Source: Oscillospiraceae bacterium
Lineage (GTDB): Bacteria > Bacillota > Clostridia > Oscillospirales > Oscillospiraceae
Direction: 5' to 3'
Length of the DNA stretch: 58,313 nt
NCBI GenBank assembly: GCA_017436785.1
Contig: JAFSCK010000008.1
Coordinates: forward strand, 1 to 58,313
The notes beneath the pieces are model-generated. The model did not search any database. It was not told the DNA's origin and was given only the letters and a program-made list of their open reading frames with translations. Positions 43,395-51,981 of the stretch are shown here, piece after piece (the first letter of the stretch is position 1; each line of letters begins with the position of its first letter). A program made the translations under genes and the position numbers.

Positions 43395-44094
43395 TTCCTG
43401 CTTCCAGCGCAGCGATTTCGTCCTCTGTCAGCTCCCGGACCTGTCCTCGGGGCAGGTTTCCAAGGGTCAGGCAACCCTCTGCGCGGCGTTCCAGATATAG
43501 AACTGTCATATTCCGGGAGGCCATCATCCGGCGGACCTGATGGTACTTGCCTTCATAGACGGTAACAAGGCTCTCCCCTGCCCCCTGAGGCTCCAGCTTG
43601 GCGGGAAGGCAAACCGTTCCGTCCCGGAGGGTCAGTCCGGCAGCAAAGGCATCTACATCTTCCTCCCCTGCGGTGCCCTCGTGTCTGGCGTAGTAGACCT
43701 TGGGGACCTCCTTTTTCGGGGAGATCAGCCGGTGGAGCAGATCCCCGTCGTTGGTAAACAGCAGCAGCCCCTCGGTAGCCTTGTCCAGACGGCCCACGGG
43801 CTTCAGGTCCAGATGCTTCATCCCATCTGGCAGCAGTTCCATCACCGTACGCTCCACCGGATCCTCGGTAGCCGTGACGAAGCCGGCAGGCTTATTCAGC
43901 ATTACGACAGCACGCCGCTTTCCTCCTAGGATTTCCCCATCCAGCGCGACGATCTGTCTGGCGGGGTCGATCTTTTTTCCATTGTCCTTTTCCACCCTGC
44001 CGTCTACCGTGACCCGGCCTGCCTTCAGCAGGAGCTTCACCTGAGAGCGGGTTCCTGCGCCGCTGTCGCACAGGAATTTGTCCAGTCGTTCCAT
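43390..44094 (-). CDS. rsuA: 16S rRNA pseudouridine synthase (RsuA family)
   Basis: 234 residues: an N-terminal S4 RNA-binding domain (MERLDKFLCDSGAGTRSQVK) and an RsuA/RluB catalytic domain with Asp104 in GRLDKATEGLL, plus KVYYARHEG and EGKYHQVRRMMA. It converts a specific uridine in small-subunit rRNA to pseudouridine. It ends in a repeat element that supplies its stop codon. Confidence 0.93.
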   Translation of the reverse strand: MERLDKFLCDSGAGTRSQVKLLLKAGRVTVDGRVEKDNGKKIDPARQIVALDGEILGGKRRAVVMLNKPAGFVTATEDPVERTVMELLPDGMKHLDLKPVGRLDKATEGLLLFTNDGDLLHRLISPKKEVPKVYYARHEGTAGEEDVDAFAAGLTLRDGTVCLPAKLEPQGAGESLVTVYEGKYHQVRRMMASRNMTVLYLERRAEGCLTLGNLPRGQVRELTEDEIAALEAGM

Positions 44095-44165
44095 GGTTCC
44101 TCCGTTCTACCACCCCGGAAACAGGCATAGGCTGTAGCACCTAGTTTAACCGGGAGGTATCGATT

Positions 44166-44675
44166 ATGATGGTTATGACCGCAAAGGTCGATTTTAAGAA
44201 AGTCATGCTGGCACTGACTGCCGTAGCCGCACTGGTATTGGCGCTGATCCTGCTGTTCGGCGGAGAACAGCAGCCCGACACCGCCACCGCCGCCCCTGTC
44301 ATGTCCAGCAATGACAGCCGGGTGAAATTTTTGACAGATTTCGGTTGGGACGTGACCACCTCGCCGGTAGAATCCGGTCAGGTGAAGATCCCGGAAGAGG
44401 TCAGTGAGGTCTTCGACCGCTACAACAAGCTCCAGCAGGGACAGGGCTATGACTTAAGCAAGTTCGCCGGAAAAAACGTTATGCGCTACGTCTATAAGAT
44501 CAACAATTACCCCGGCACCACCGAGCCGGTCTACGCCACATTGCTGGTCTACAAAAACCAGATCATCGGCGGCGATGTGACGGATACCGCCGCTAAGGGC
44601 CATATCCGGGGCTTCAAGATGCCAGAGGGCATGACCACTCCCACGGAAAGCAGCACCACCCTGCCGACACAATAA
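44166..44675 (+). CDS. DUF4830 membrane-anchored protein
   Basis: 169 residues with an N-terminal membrane helix (about 13-32) and an extracellular DUF4830-like domain (VKFLTDFGWDVTTSPVES, then YVYKINNYPG and LLVYKNQIIGGDV). The C-terminus is Ser/Thr-rich. Function is unknown; family members are found across clostridia. GGGAGG precedes the ATG. It is divergent from rsuA and followed by a repeat element. Confidence 0.82.
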   Translation: MMVMTAKVDFKKVMLALTAVAALVLALILLFGGEQQPDTATAAPVMSSNDSRVKFLTDFGWDVTTSPVESGQVKIPEEVSEVFDRYNKLQQGQGYDLSKFAGKNVMRYVYKINNYPGTTEPVYATLLVYKNQIIGGDVTDTAAKGHIRGFKMPEGMTTPTESSTTLPTQ

Positions 44676-44704
44676 ATTCCATTTGTTATACTGTTGAAAA
44701 AACG

Positions 44705-44859
44705 ATGTCATTGCGAGGAGGGCGAAGCCCGACGTGGGACCGAAGGGAATACCTGTGGTGCAATCCCCTACAAGTTTCCGGCATATATCGTTTCGGATTT
44801 CTGCGCAGACTTTCGGTGGGGATTGCCACACCAGCGTGCGCGCTGGTTCGCAATGACAT
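44705..44859. repeat. TGTCATTGCGA-family inverted-repeat element, copy 3
   Basis: 155 bp with perfect 12-bp terminal inverted repeats (ATGTCATTGCGA / TCGCAATGACAT). The interior shares GGGGATTGCCACACCAG with the other copies. It lies between the DUF4830 gene and the riboswitch promoter. Confidence 0.85.
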
Positions 44860-44915
44860 CCGTTTTTCGATTCCCTGCATAAAACTATTTTATATCTTAC
44901 CACAAAACACATTCC

Positions 44916-44944
44916 TTGACAAGCCATGACATCCATGGTATTGT
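44916..44944 (+). promoter_or_regulatory. Promoter of the FMN riboswitch/ribU transcript
   Basis: TTGACA (44916-44921), a 17-nt spacer and TATTGT (44939-44944), about 15 nt before the riboswitch begins. Confidence 0.75.
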
Positions 44945-44962
44945 ATAGGGGAACTGAACAGT

Positions 44963-45072
44963 ATCTTCAGGGCGGGGCGAAATTCCCCACCGGCGGTGAC
45001 AGTCCGCGAGCGCGCAGGCGTTGATTCGGTGCAATTCCGAAACCGACAGTACAGTCTGGATGGGAGAAGATA
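44963..45072 (+). ncRNA. FMN riboswitch (RFN element)
   Basis: Conserved RFN blocks are all present in order: ATCTTCAGGGCGGGGCGAAA, CCCCACCGGCGGTGA, AGTCCGCGAGC, GGTGCAATTCCGAAACCGACAG, and AGTCTGGATGGGAGAAGAT, which closes the P1 stem with ATCTTC. It senses FMN and controls the downstream ribU. Confidence 0.96.
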
Positions 45073-45100
45073 TGCATGGTGCTTCCATATGCGTTTTTGC

Positions 45101-45135
45101 TGCGCCCTGAGTCGATACTCAGGGCGCATTCTGTT
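45101..45135 (+). terminator. Riboswitch-controlled intrinsic terminator
   Basis: A perfect 12-bp stem (TGCGCCCTGAGT / ACTCAGGGCGCA) with a CGAT loop is followed by TTCTGTTT, just before the ribU ribosome site. It is expected to form when FMN is bound. Confidence 0.85.
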
Positions 45136-45155
45136 TATGAGGTGAGAATTTTGTT

Positions 45156-45851
45156 ATGGAGAATCTGAGTTTTGTGATCGGCTGCATCGCCATCGTGGCA
45201 GGTTTGGGATTGGGTGCCAGTGTGATCGAGCATTTTCTGCCTGCCAAGCGGACCGTGACCCCCGCCCGGCGGATCACCATCGTCGGCATCTGCGCCGCCA
45301 TCGCCACGGTGCTGCACATTCTGGATTTCCCGCTGCTGTTCCTTGCCCCCGGATTTTATAAGCTGGACTTCTCCGAGCTGCCGGTGCTTCTGTGCGGCTT
45401 CTACTTAGGACCCAGCGCCACCGTAGCCTGCGAGGGTGTTAAGATCCTTTTAAAGCTGCTGCTGAAGGGCACCTCCACCGCCTACGTGGGGGATCTGGCC
45501 AACTTTGTGGTGGGCTGCTCCTTCGTGCTGCCCGCCACCATCTGGTATCATGCCCACAAATCTAAGCACAGCGCCATCATTGGTCTGGCCCTTGGTACGC
45601 TGTCCATGTCCATCTTCGGCAGCGCCTTCAATGCCATCTATCTGCTTCCCAAATTTGCCGAGCTGTATGGCATGCCGCTGGATACCATCATTGCCATGGG
45701 CGCGGAGATCCACAGCGGCATCCATAATGTCACGTCCTTTGTGATGCTGTGCGTAGCTCCGCTGAATCTTGTGAAGGGCGCTATGGTGTCTGTGCTGACC
45801 ATGCTGCTGTATAAGCGGGTGGCCCGTCCCCTCTTTGGCATTCATAAATAA
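45156..45851 (+). CDS. ribU: Riboflavin ECF transporter substrate-binding subunit RibU
   Basis: 231 residues with about six transmembrane helices. LDFSELPVLLCGFYLGPSATVACEGVK is the S-component core and the FMN riboswitch upstream fixes riboflavin as substrate. It works with shared EcfA/EcfA'/EcfT energising subunits, which are not in the window. GAGGTGAG precedes the ATG. A strong terminator follows. Confidence 0.93.
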   Translation: MENLSFVIGCIAIVAGLGLGASVIEHFLPAKRTVTPARRITIVGICAAIATVLHILDFPLLFLAPGFYKLDFSELPVLLCGFYLGPSATVACEGVKILLKLLLKGTSTAYVGDLANFVVGCSFVLPATIWYHAHKSKHSAIIGLALGTLSMSIFGSAFNAIYLLPKFAELYGMPLDTIIAMGAEIHSGIHNVTSFVMLCVAPLNLVKGAMVSVLTMLLYKRVARPLFGIHK

Positions 45852-45865
45852 AGGATTTCTACGCA

Positions 45866-45896
45866 AAAACACGCCGCAGCCGCGGCGTGTTTTTTC
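45866..45896 (+). terminator. Intrinsic terminator after ribU
   Basis: A perfect 8-bp GC stem (CACGCCGC / GCGGCGTG) is flanked by AAAAA and TTTTTT. Confidence 0.9.
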
Positions 45897-45927
45897 CTGT
45901 TAATAGGCATTTGTCGATACGTTAAAA

Positions 45928-46078
45928 CCTTCCCCCTCCGGGGGAAGGTGGCACGGCGAAGCCGTGACGGATGAGGGGAAATACGATTATCACGAACGCT
46001 GTGTGTGATTGCGGCCCTGACATCCCCTCATCAGTCAAAAATCGAAGATTTTTGCCAGCTTCCCCCCAAGGGGAAGCC
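45928..46078. repeat. CTTCCCC-family interspersed inverted repeat
   Basis: The left half reads CCTTCCCCCTCCGGGGGAAG, then GGTGGCACGGCGAAGCC and GATGAGGGG. The right half has CCCCTCATCAGTC and ends CTTCCCCCCAAGGGGAAG. It separates ribU from the convergent trkH gene. Confidence 0.75.
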
Positions 46079-46124
46079 TTTTGCGCGCCTACGGTACTGC
46101 ACAATAAATTACGATTTAACGCAC

Positions 46125-47579
46125 TCATCTTCCCTTCCAAGTATCCCGGGAGAACAGGACCAGAATGGGGAAGATCTCCAGACGGCCTGCCAGCATGGCC
46201 CAAGACAGGATCAGCTTGCTCAGGCCGCTGTATTGGCTAAAATTGCAGGTGGGCCCCACCGCTTCCAAACCGGGACCGATATTGTTGAAGCAGGCCAGCA
46301 CTGCGGAGAAATTGGTGCCCGTGGAAAAGCCGTCCAGCGAAATGATCGCAAAAACGCCAAAGACGATGAGCACATAAGCTGCCAGATACGCATTGGTATT
46401 ATCCAGCACCCGCTCGTCCACAACGGTGCCGTTGTTGCGCACCAGCTCCACCCGTCTGGGACTCAGCATCCTGCGGATATTCCGCCGCAGGCCCTTCAGC
46501 AGCAGCATAAATCTGCCTACCTTCAGTCCGCCGCCGGTAGAACCGGCGCTGGCACCGACTACCATCAGACACAGCAGAATGGTCTTGGAGAAGCTGGGCC
46601 ACAGGTCAAAGTCTGTGGTGGCATAGCCCGTGGTGGTGACGATACTGGCCACCTGAAAGGCCGAATGCCGCAGGGTCTCCTCCACAGTGCCATAAAGCTC
46701 CCGGGTATTCCATGCGATCAGCAGGATGCTGCCCAAAACAATGAGCAGATACGTCCGCAGCTCCTCATCCTTGAAGACACTTCGGAACTGCTTCAGCAGA
46801 AGCAGATAATAACAGCTGAAATTCACACCAAACAGCAGCATGAATACCGTTGTCACATTTTGCAGATAGGGACTATAGCTGGCATAGGAATCGTTTTTGA
46901 CACCGAAGCCGCCGGTGCCTGCCGTGCCAAAGGCATGGCATACCGCTTCAAACAGGTCCATGCCGCCAAATAGCAGGAACAGAATGTCCAGCACCGTCAG
47001 TACGATGTAAATGATATACAGAATAGCCGCTGTCTTGCGCATTTTGGGCACCAGCTTGCCTACATCGGGACCGGGGCTCTCTGCCCGCAGCAGGTGCATG
47101 GTAAAGCCCTTTCCCTGCTCTCCGCTGGGTGCAATGGCCAGCAGGAACACCAGCACGCCCATACCGCCGACCCAGTGGCTGAAGCTGCGCCAGTAAAGAA
47201 TACCCTTGCTCAGTTCCTCCACCGCAGGCACGATGGAAGCACCCGTGGTGGTAAAGCCGGAAACGATCTCAAAGAAGCCATCGATGAAGCCGGGGATCTC
47301 CCGGGAGATGTAAAAGGGAAGGCAGCCCACCAGACTCATGGCGATCCAGCTGATGGCCACACAGACAAAGCCTTCTTTTGCGTAAAAGGCACTGGGCGCA
47401 CCCTTGCACAGCAGGTGCATCACCACTGCTGCGCCCACCGCGACCCCAATGGCAGCCAGAAAGCCCTTTACCGCCATAGCATCTGCGCAGTACAGGCTGA
47501 TGCACAGGGCCGGCACCATAAACAGCGCCTCAATAAACAGGATCTGGGACAAAAACCGTCCCACCATTTTATAATTCAT
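46125..47579 (-). CDS. trkH: TrkH family potassium uptake channel subunit
   Basis: 484 residues with about ten hydrophobic segments and four pore-loop repeats, for example EIVSGFTTTGAS (about 105) and ATIVTTTGYATTDFD-like segments around 310. This is the K+-translocating subunit at the membrane. It starts 12 nt after trkA, forming the usual two-gene system. Confidence 0.93.
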   Translation of the reverse strand: MNYKMVGRFLSQILFIEALFMVPALCISLYCADAMAVKGFLAAIGVAVGAAVVMHLLCKGAPSAFYAKEGFVCVAISWIAMSLVGCLPFYISREIPGFIDGFFEIVSGFTTTGASIVPAVEELSKGILYWRSFSHWVGGMGVLVFLLAIAPSGEQGKGFTMHLLRAESPGPDVGKLVPKMRKTAAILYIIYIVLTVLDILFLLFGGMDLFEAVCHAFGTAGTGGFGVKNDSYASYSPYLQNVTTVFMLLFGVNFSCYYLLLLKQFRSVFKDEELRTYLLIVLGSILLIAWNTRELYGTVEETLRHSAFQVASIVTTTGYATTDFDLWPSFSKTILLCLMVVGASAGSTGGGLKVGRFMLLLKGLRRNIRRMLSPRRVELVRNNGTVVDERVLDNTNAYLAAYVLIVFGVFAIISLDGFSTGTNFSAVLACFNNIGPGLEAVGPTCNFSQYSGLSKLILSWAMLAGRLEIFPILVLFSRDTWKGR

Positions 47580-47591
47580 AAGGAGGCCTCC

Positions 47592-48953
47592 TTATGCAAA
47601 AATATCGTTCAGCTGGCGGATGACCTCATGGCGGTTGGTATCCACCACCACCACGGTATCCCCCTTATGGAACATGGAATCACCGTTGGGGATCTCCGTA
47701 TTCGCACCATGGGCAATGCCCACCAGCAGGATATTGGGCTTCAGCCGGATCTCCTTCAGAGGCTTTCCGCAATGCTTGGTATTCTCTTCCACAAGGAACT
47801 CCATAGCTTCCGCCTGTCCATCGGCAATGGTATGGACAGAGATTGCAGCACCGGTCTGGTTTTCCATAGCCCGCACATAACGGACGATGTTGCTGCAGAC
47901 CAGCTCTCTGGGACAGACCACGCTGCCCAGCGAAAGGCTGTCGATGACGCTGCGGTTGCCTGCATGGCCCAGCTTGGTGATGACCTGCGGCACGCCCCGG
48001 GAGGTCGCATAGAGGGAAACGATCATATTCAGCTCATCGAGGCCCGTCAAAGTCACCAGTGCGTCGGCCTCTGCAAGGCCCTCGCTCTCCAGCAGGTCCT
48101 GCTCGCTGATATCTCCATGAACAACGGTCGTGTCCGGAAGCAGTTCTGCCAGCTCTACGCAGCGGTCATAATTGCTGTCGATGATCTGGGTAGAAATGCC
48201 GGACTTTTTCAGCCGCTTGGCAAGATAATAGCTGATACGGCCGCCGCCGCAGATGGTGACATTCCGGACCCGGCGGGTCAGAATGCCCAAGTTTTTCAGC
48301 AGCGTGGTCAGATTCTGAGACAGGGCGGTAAAGAATACCCGGTCCCCTTCCCGCAGGACGAAATCGCCCTTAGGTGCGCTGGCATTGCCGTCCCGCAGAA
48401 CAGCACAGACCAGCACCTGACATTTGACGATGCTGCGCAGGTCCATCAAGCGCACATTGCACAGCTTGCTGCCGGCATCCACCCGCAGCTCCACGATCTC
48501 CGTGCGTCCCTTGGCGAAGGTATCCCGGCGCAGGAAGCCGGGGTATTTCAGCAGCCGCTCCATCTCCACCGCCGCCTGATTCTCCGGGTTGATGACCATG
48601 GACAAGCCGAACACATCCCGCATGCGGTAGATCTGCTCCGTATACTCAGGATTCCGGATCCGGGCAATGGTATGGAGCTTGGAATTTAAGGAGTGGGCGG
48701 TGGTGCAGCACAGCAGATTTACTTCGTCGGCGTTGGTGGCTGCGATCAGCAGGTCCGCTTCCTTCACGCCCGCCTGCTGCAGCACGCTCATGGATGCGCA
48801 GTTTCCGTGGACGGAGATCACGTCGTAACGCTCTACACTGGACTGCAGCACCAGTGAATTACAGTCAATGACAGTAATATCATGTCCCTCGGCAGAGAGC
48901 TGCCGGGTCAGCATGGAGCCCACCTTACCGTCACCGGCGATGATGATATTCAT
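47592..48953 (-). CDS. trkA: Trk potassium system regulatory protein TrkA
   Basis: 453 residues with two Rossmann RCK_N domains (IIIAGDGKVGSML near the N-terminus and VTICGGGRISYYLAK near 235), each followed by an RCK_C/TrkA_C domain. It binds NAD(H) or ATP and gates TrkH from the cytoplasm. The duplicated form is the TrkA rather than the short KtrA type. The ATG at 48953 is chosen because an in-frame upstream extension has no ribosome site. Confidence 0.93.
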   Translation of the reverse strand: MNIIIAGDGKVGSMLTRQLSAEGHDITVIDCNSLVLQSSVERYDVISVHGNCASMSVLQQAGVKEADLLIAATNADEVNLLCCTTAHSLNSKLHTIARIRNPEYTEQIYRMRDVFGLSMVINPENQAAVEMERLLKYPGFLRRDTFAKGRTEIVELRVDAGSKLCNVRLMDLRSIVKCQVLVCAVLRDGNASAPKGDFVLREGDRVFFTALSQNLTTLLKNLGILTRRVRNVTICGGGRISYYLAKRLKKSGISTQIIDSNYDRCVELAELLPDTTVVHGDISEQDLLESEGLAEADALVTLTGLDELNMIVSLYATSRGVPQVITKLGHAGNRSVIDSLSLGSVVCPRELVCSNIVRYVRAMENQTGAAISVHTIADGQAEAMEFLVEENTKHCGKPLKEIRLKPNILLVGIAHGANTEIPNGDSMFHKGDTVVVVDTNRHEVIRQLNDIFA

Positions 48954-49083
48954 AAAAAAGCCTCCTTCTGCAGGAATAAACACGTTATTTTTCTATCATA
49001 GCACTTTTGACAAGGAATAACAACTCTTTCTTAAGGAAAGAAACGGAAAAGATAAAATGCAAAACATTTTGTCAATCCCTGCA

Positions 49084-49112
49084 TTGCTTTTTCCCCTGCT
49101 TCGTGATACTAT
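49084..49112 (+). promoter_or_regulatory. Candidate promoter of nagA
   Basis: TTGCTT (49084-49089), a 17-nt spacer and TACTAT (49107-49112). The roughly 120-nt leader that follows contains nested inverted repeats (TTCCGGAA at both ends, CGCTTTTCC against GGAAAGCG). Confidence 0.5.
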
Positions 49113-49232
49113 ATTCTTGCCAAAAGAACCCCTGTTCCGGAAACGCTTTTCCAGCAGGATACCCAAAGCTTTTCCATCTTTTGGAAAGCGCTGAGCCTTC
49201 CGGAAATATTTATAGAAAAGGAGCAATTGATT

Positions 49233-50363
49233 ATGTTTTACAAAAATGCACGTATCTTCACCTCTGATTTCCAGTTCCATATGGGCGCATTTGAAGTAAA
49301 GGACGGTCTGTTCGGCGAGATCCTGCCCGAAAAGGTTCCCGCTGATGCCATTGATCTGCAGGGTGCCACCGTCATCCCCGGTCTGGTGGAAGTCCACAGC
49401 CACGGTAACTCCGGTGCCGACTTCTCCGACGGCGATTATGAAGGCCTGAAGCGCATGGCAAAGTTCTATGCCCAGTGCGGTGCCACCTCCTTTGCTCCCG
49501 CCTCCATGACCCTGCCCTATGAGGTCCTTTCTAAGGCTTTCGCCAATGCAAAGCAGCTGAAAGAAGAAGCCCCCGCCGGTTATTCCCGGATCATGGGCAT
49601 CCAGATGGAAGGCCCCTACTTCTCCTACAAGAAGCGGGGTGCTCAGAATGCGGACTATCTGAAGGAGCCTGACTTTGATGGTTTCAAGAAGCTGTACGAC
49701 GAGTGCGGCGGTATGGTCCGCATCGTGGACATCGCCCCCGAACTGCCCGGTGCTGCCGAGTTCGTCGCCAAGGCCAGTAAGCTTTGCACCGTATCCATCG
49801 CCCACACCGACTGCACCTATGATGACGCAAAGGCTGCCATCGATGCCGGTGTCACCCATCTGACCCATCTGTACAACGCCATGCCCGGCATCCACCACCG
49901 TAACCCCGGTGCCATCCCCGCCGGTGTGGAAAACGAAAATGTGCAGGCAGAGATCATCACCGACGGCTTCCACATCCATCCCGCTTCCGTCCGTCTGGCC
50001 TTCACCATGTTCAAAAACCGGATGATCCTTGTTTCCGACTCCGGCCGCTGCACCGGTCAGCCTGAAGGCTACCAGTTCGATCTGGGCGGCCAGATGGCAG
50101 AGCTCCGGGGCGGCGTAGCCAAGCTGGTGGGCACCGACACCATCGCCTGCTCCGCCTCCAACATGTGGGCCTGTCTGCAAAACGTCCTGAGCTGGGGCAT
50201 CCCCGAAGAAGAAGCTGTCCGCGCCGCTTCCTACAATCCCGCCAAGGCTCTGGGTGCTAACGATCAGATCGGCTCCATCGAAACCGGAAAGTATGCCGAC
50301 TTCGTCATCACCAATTCCGACTACTCCGAAAAGCGCGTCTTCATCGGAGGAGTTGAGATCTGA
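49233..50363 (+). CDS. nagA: N-acetylglucosamine-6-phosphate deacetylase
   Basis: 376 residues, amidohydrolase fold. Metal and active-site residues: His55/His57 (EVHSHG), Glu126 (QMEGPYF), His191 (AHTDC), His212 (LTHLYNAM), His247/His249 (GFHIHP) and the catalytic Asp269 (LVSDS). It removes acetyl from GlcNAc-6-P in amino-sugar and peptidoglycan recycling. The ATG at 49233 has AAAAGGAG upstream. No nagB lies beside it, so the pathway is scattered. A repeat element begins exactly at its stop codon. Confidence 0.93.
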   Translation: MFYKNARIFTSDFQFHMGAFEVKDGLFGEILPEKVPADAIDLQGATVIPGLVEVHSHGNSGADFSDGDYEGLKRMAKFYAQCGATSFAPASMTLPYEVLSKAFANAKQLKEEAPAGYSRIMGIQMEGPYFSYKKRGAQNADYLKEPDFDGFKKLYDECGGMVRIVDIAPELPGAAEFVAKASKLCTVSIAHTDCTYDDAKAAIDAGVTHLTHLYNAMPGIHHRNPGAIPAGVENENVQAEIITDGFHIHPASVRLAFTMFKNRMILVSDSGRCTGQPEGYQFDLGGQMAELRGGVAKLVGTDTIACSASNMWACLQNVLSWGIPEEEAVRAASYNPAKALGANDQIGSIETGKYADFVITNSDYSEKRVFIGGVEI

Positions 50364-50432
50364 GTGTGAAGTGTGAAGCGTGGAGTGTGGAGTTTCCGAT
50401 AGCTCCACACTCCACTCCCAACACTCCACACT
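50363..50432. repeat. Inverted repeat of GTGTGGAG units
   Basis: AGTGTGAAG and GTGGAGTGTGGAG pair with CTCCACACTCCACT and ACTCCACACT around a short loop, followed by ATTTTTTC. It starts at the nagA stop codon and may act as its terminator. Confidence 0.65.
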
Positions 50433-50450
50433 ATTTTTTCGAGGTTTTCT

Positions 50451-51833
50451 ATGTTCCAACGTTACATCGGCGACAGGGCCTTTTACCATCGTGTTCTGAC
50501 GGTAGCCGTTCCTATTATTGTACAGAACGGCATCACCAACTTTGTCAATCTTTTGGACAACATCATGGTAGGTCAGGTAGGCACCGTTCCCATGAGCGGT
50601 GTATCCATCGTCAACGGCCTTCTGTTCGTCTTCAATCTCTGCGTCTTCGGCGCCAGCTCCGGTGCGGGCATTTTTACCGCCCAGTTTTTCGGTTCCCGGG
50701 ATGATGAGGGTGTGCGCCACACCTTCCGGTTCAAGTTTCTCATCTGCATCGCCATCTCTCTGATCGGTGCCGCCATCTTCCTGCTGGGGGGCAGCTTCCT
50801 CATCGGCTTGTACCTTACCGGCGAAGGCGATGCCGCCACCGCGGCGGCAGTGCTGGAGCAGGGTCTTAAGTACCTGCGGGTCATGGTCTGGGGCTTTTTG
50901 CCCTTTGCTCTGACCAATGCCTATGCCAGCACCCTGAAGGAATGCGGCAACACCGTCGTTCCCATGACCGCCGGCATCACCGCCACGCTGGTGAATCTGG
51001 TGCTGAACTATGTGCTGATCTTCGGCCACTTCGGCGCACCTGCCATGGGTGTAGAGGGTGCGGCGCTGGCCACTGTCATCTCCCGCTTTGCAGAGCTTAT
51101 CATCGTGGCCGGTTGGACACACGCCCACCGGGAGAAAAATCCCTTCATCGTGGGTGCCTACCGTTCCTTCTATCTGCCGGGCAAGCTGCTGAGATCCATT
51201 GCCATCAAGGGCATGCCCCTGCTGCTGAATGAGGCCCTCTGGTCCAGCGGCATGGCCATCATGAACCAATGCTATTCCACCTGCGGTCTGGATGTGGTAC
51301 CTGCCATGAACATCAACAGCACCATTTTCCAGCTGACCAGCGTAGTCTTCCTGTCCATGGGCAATGCCGTAGGCATTATTATGGGCCAGATGCTGGGGGC
51401 CGGCAATACGGAAGCAGAGGTTCGGGATGCCAATCGGAAGCTGCTGGCTGTTTCCGTAGCCTCCGGTGTGGTCTTCGGCACCCTGCTTGCCAGCATCTCC
51501 GGACTGTTCCCCCTGCTGTACAACACCACAGCGGAGGTCCGCCAGCTTGCCAGTCAGCTGATCTGCGTCAATGCAATGCTGATGCCCTTTATCTCCTACA
51601 CCAACGCCACCTATTTTACCCTCCGCTCCGGCGGTCAGACCATGGTCACCTTCCTGTTCGACAGCTGCTTCGTCTGGACGGTATGCGTTCCGCTGGCCTT
51701 CTGCCTGAGCCGGTTCACGGATCTCCCCATCGTTCCCCTGTTCGCCATCTGTCAGGGCACCGACCTGATCAAATGTATGATCGGTTCCTTTATGATCAAA
51801 AAGGGAAAATGGATCCAAAATCTGACGGTATAG
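50451..51833 (+). CDS. MATE family efflux transporter (1)
   Basis: 460 residues with twelve transmembrane helices in two homologous halves. The N-terminal half has VPIIVQNGITNFVNLLDNIMVG, the MATE signature. It exports cationic compounds or drugs using an ion gradient; the substrate is unknown. GAGG precedes the ATG. It is distinct in sequence from the second MATE gene that follows. Confidence 0.92.
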   Translation: MFQRYIGDRAFYHRVLTVAVPIIVQNGITNFVNLLDNIMVGQVGTVPMSGVSIVNGLLFVFNLCVFGASSGAGIFTAQFFGSRDDEGVRHTFRFKFLICIAISLIGAAIFLLGGSFLIGLYLTGEGDAATAAAVLEQGLKYLRVMVWGFLPFALTNAYASTLKECGNTVVPMTAGITATLVNLVLNYVLIFGHFGAPAMGVEGAALATVISRFAELIIVAGWTHAHREKNPFIVGAYRSFYLPGKLLRSIAIKGMPLLLNEALWSSGMAIMNQCYSTCGLDVVPAMNINSTIFQLTSVVFLSMGNAVGIIMGQMLGAGNTEAEVRDANRKLLAVSVASGVVFGTLLASISGLFPLLYNTTAEVRQLASQLICVNAMLMPFISYTNATYFTLRSGGQTMVTFLFDSCFVWTVCVPLAFCLSRFTDLPIVPLFAICQGTDLIKCMIGSFMIKKGKWIQNLTV

Positions 51834-51840
51834 CAAACTG

Positions 51841-51871
51841 CTCCCGCCTCTACGGAGGCGGGAGTATCTTT
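51841..51871 (+). terminator. Intrinsic terminator
   Basis: A perfect 10-bp stem (CTCCCGCCTC / GAGGCGGGAG) with a TACG loop is followed by TATCTTTTTG. Confidence 0.9.
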
Positions 51872-51872
51872 T

Positions 51873-51901
51873 TGTAGGGGCAATTCCCGACTCGCCCCTA
51901 C
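51873..51901. repeat. GTAGGG-family short palindromic repeat
   Basis: TGTAGGGGC at the left pairs with GCCCCTAC at the right, next to the terminator of the first MATE gene. Confidence 0.65.
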
Positions 51902-51915
51902 GGGCTATATCTTCC

Positions 51916-51945
51916 TTGACAGGCTTCCCCGGGATGCAGTATACT
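51916..51945 (+). promoter_or_regulatory. Promoter of the second MATE gene
   Basis: TTGACA (51916-51921), an 18-nt spacer and TATACT (51940-51945), about 37 nt before the ATG. Confidence 0.75.
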
Positions 51946-51981
51946 ATATTATAAATACAGAACGAAAGGGGAACACTCTCT

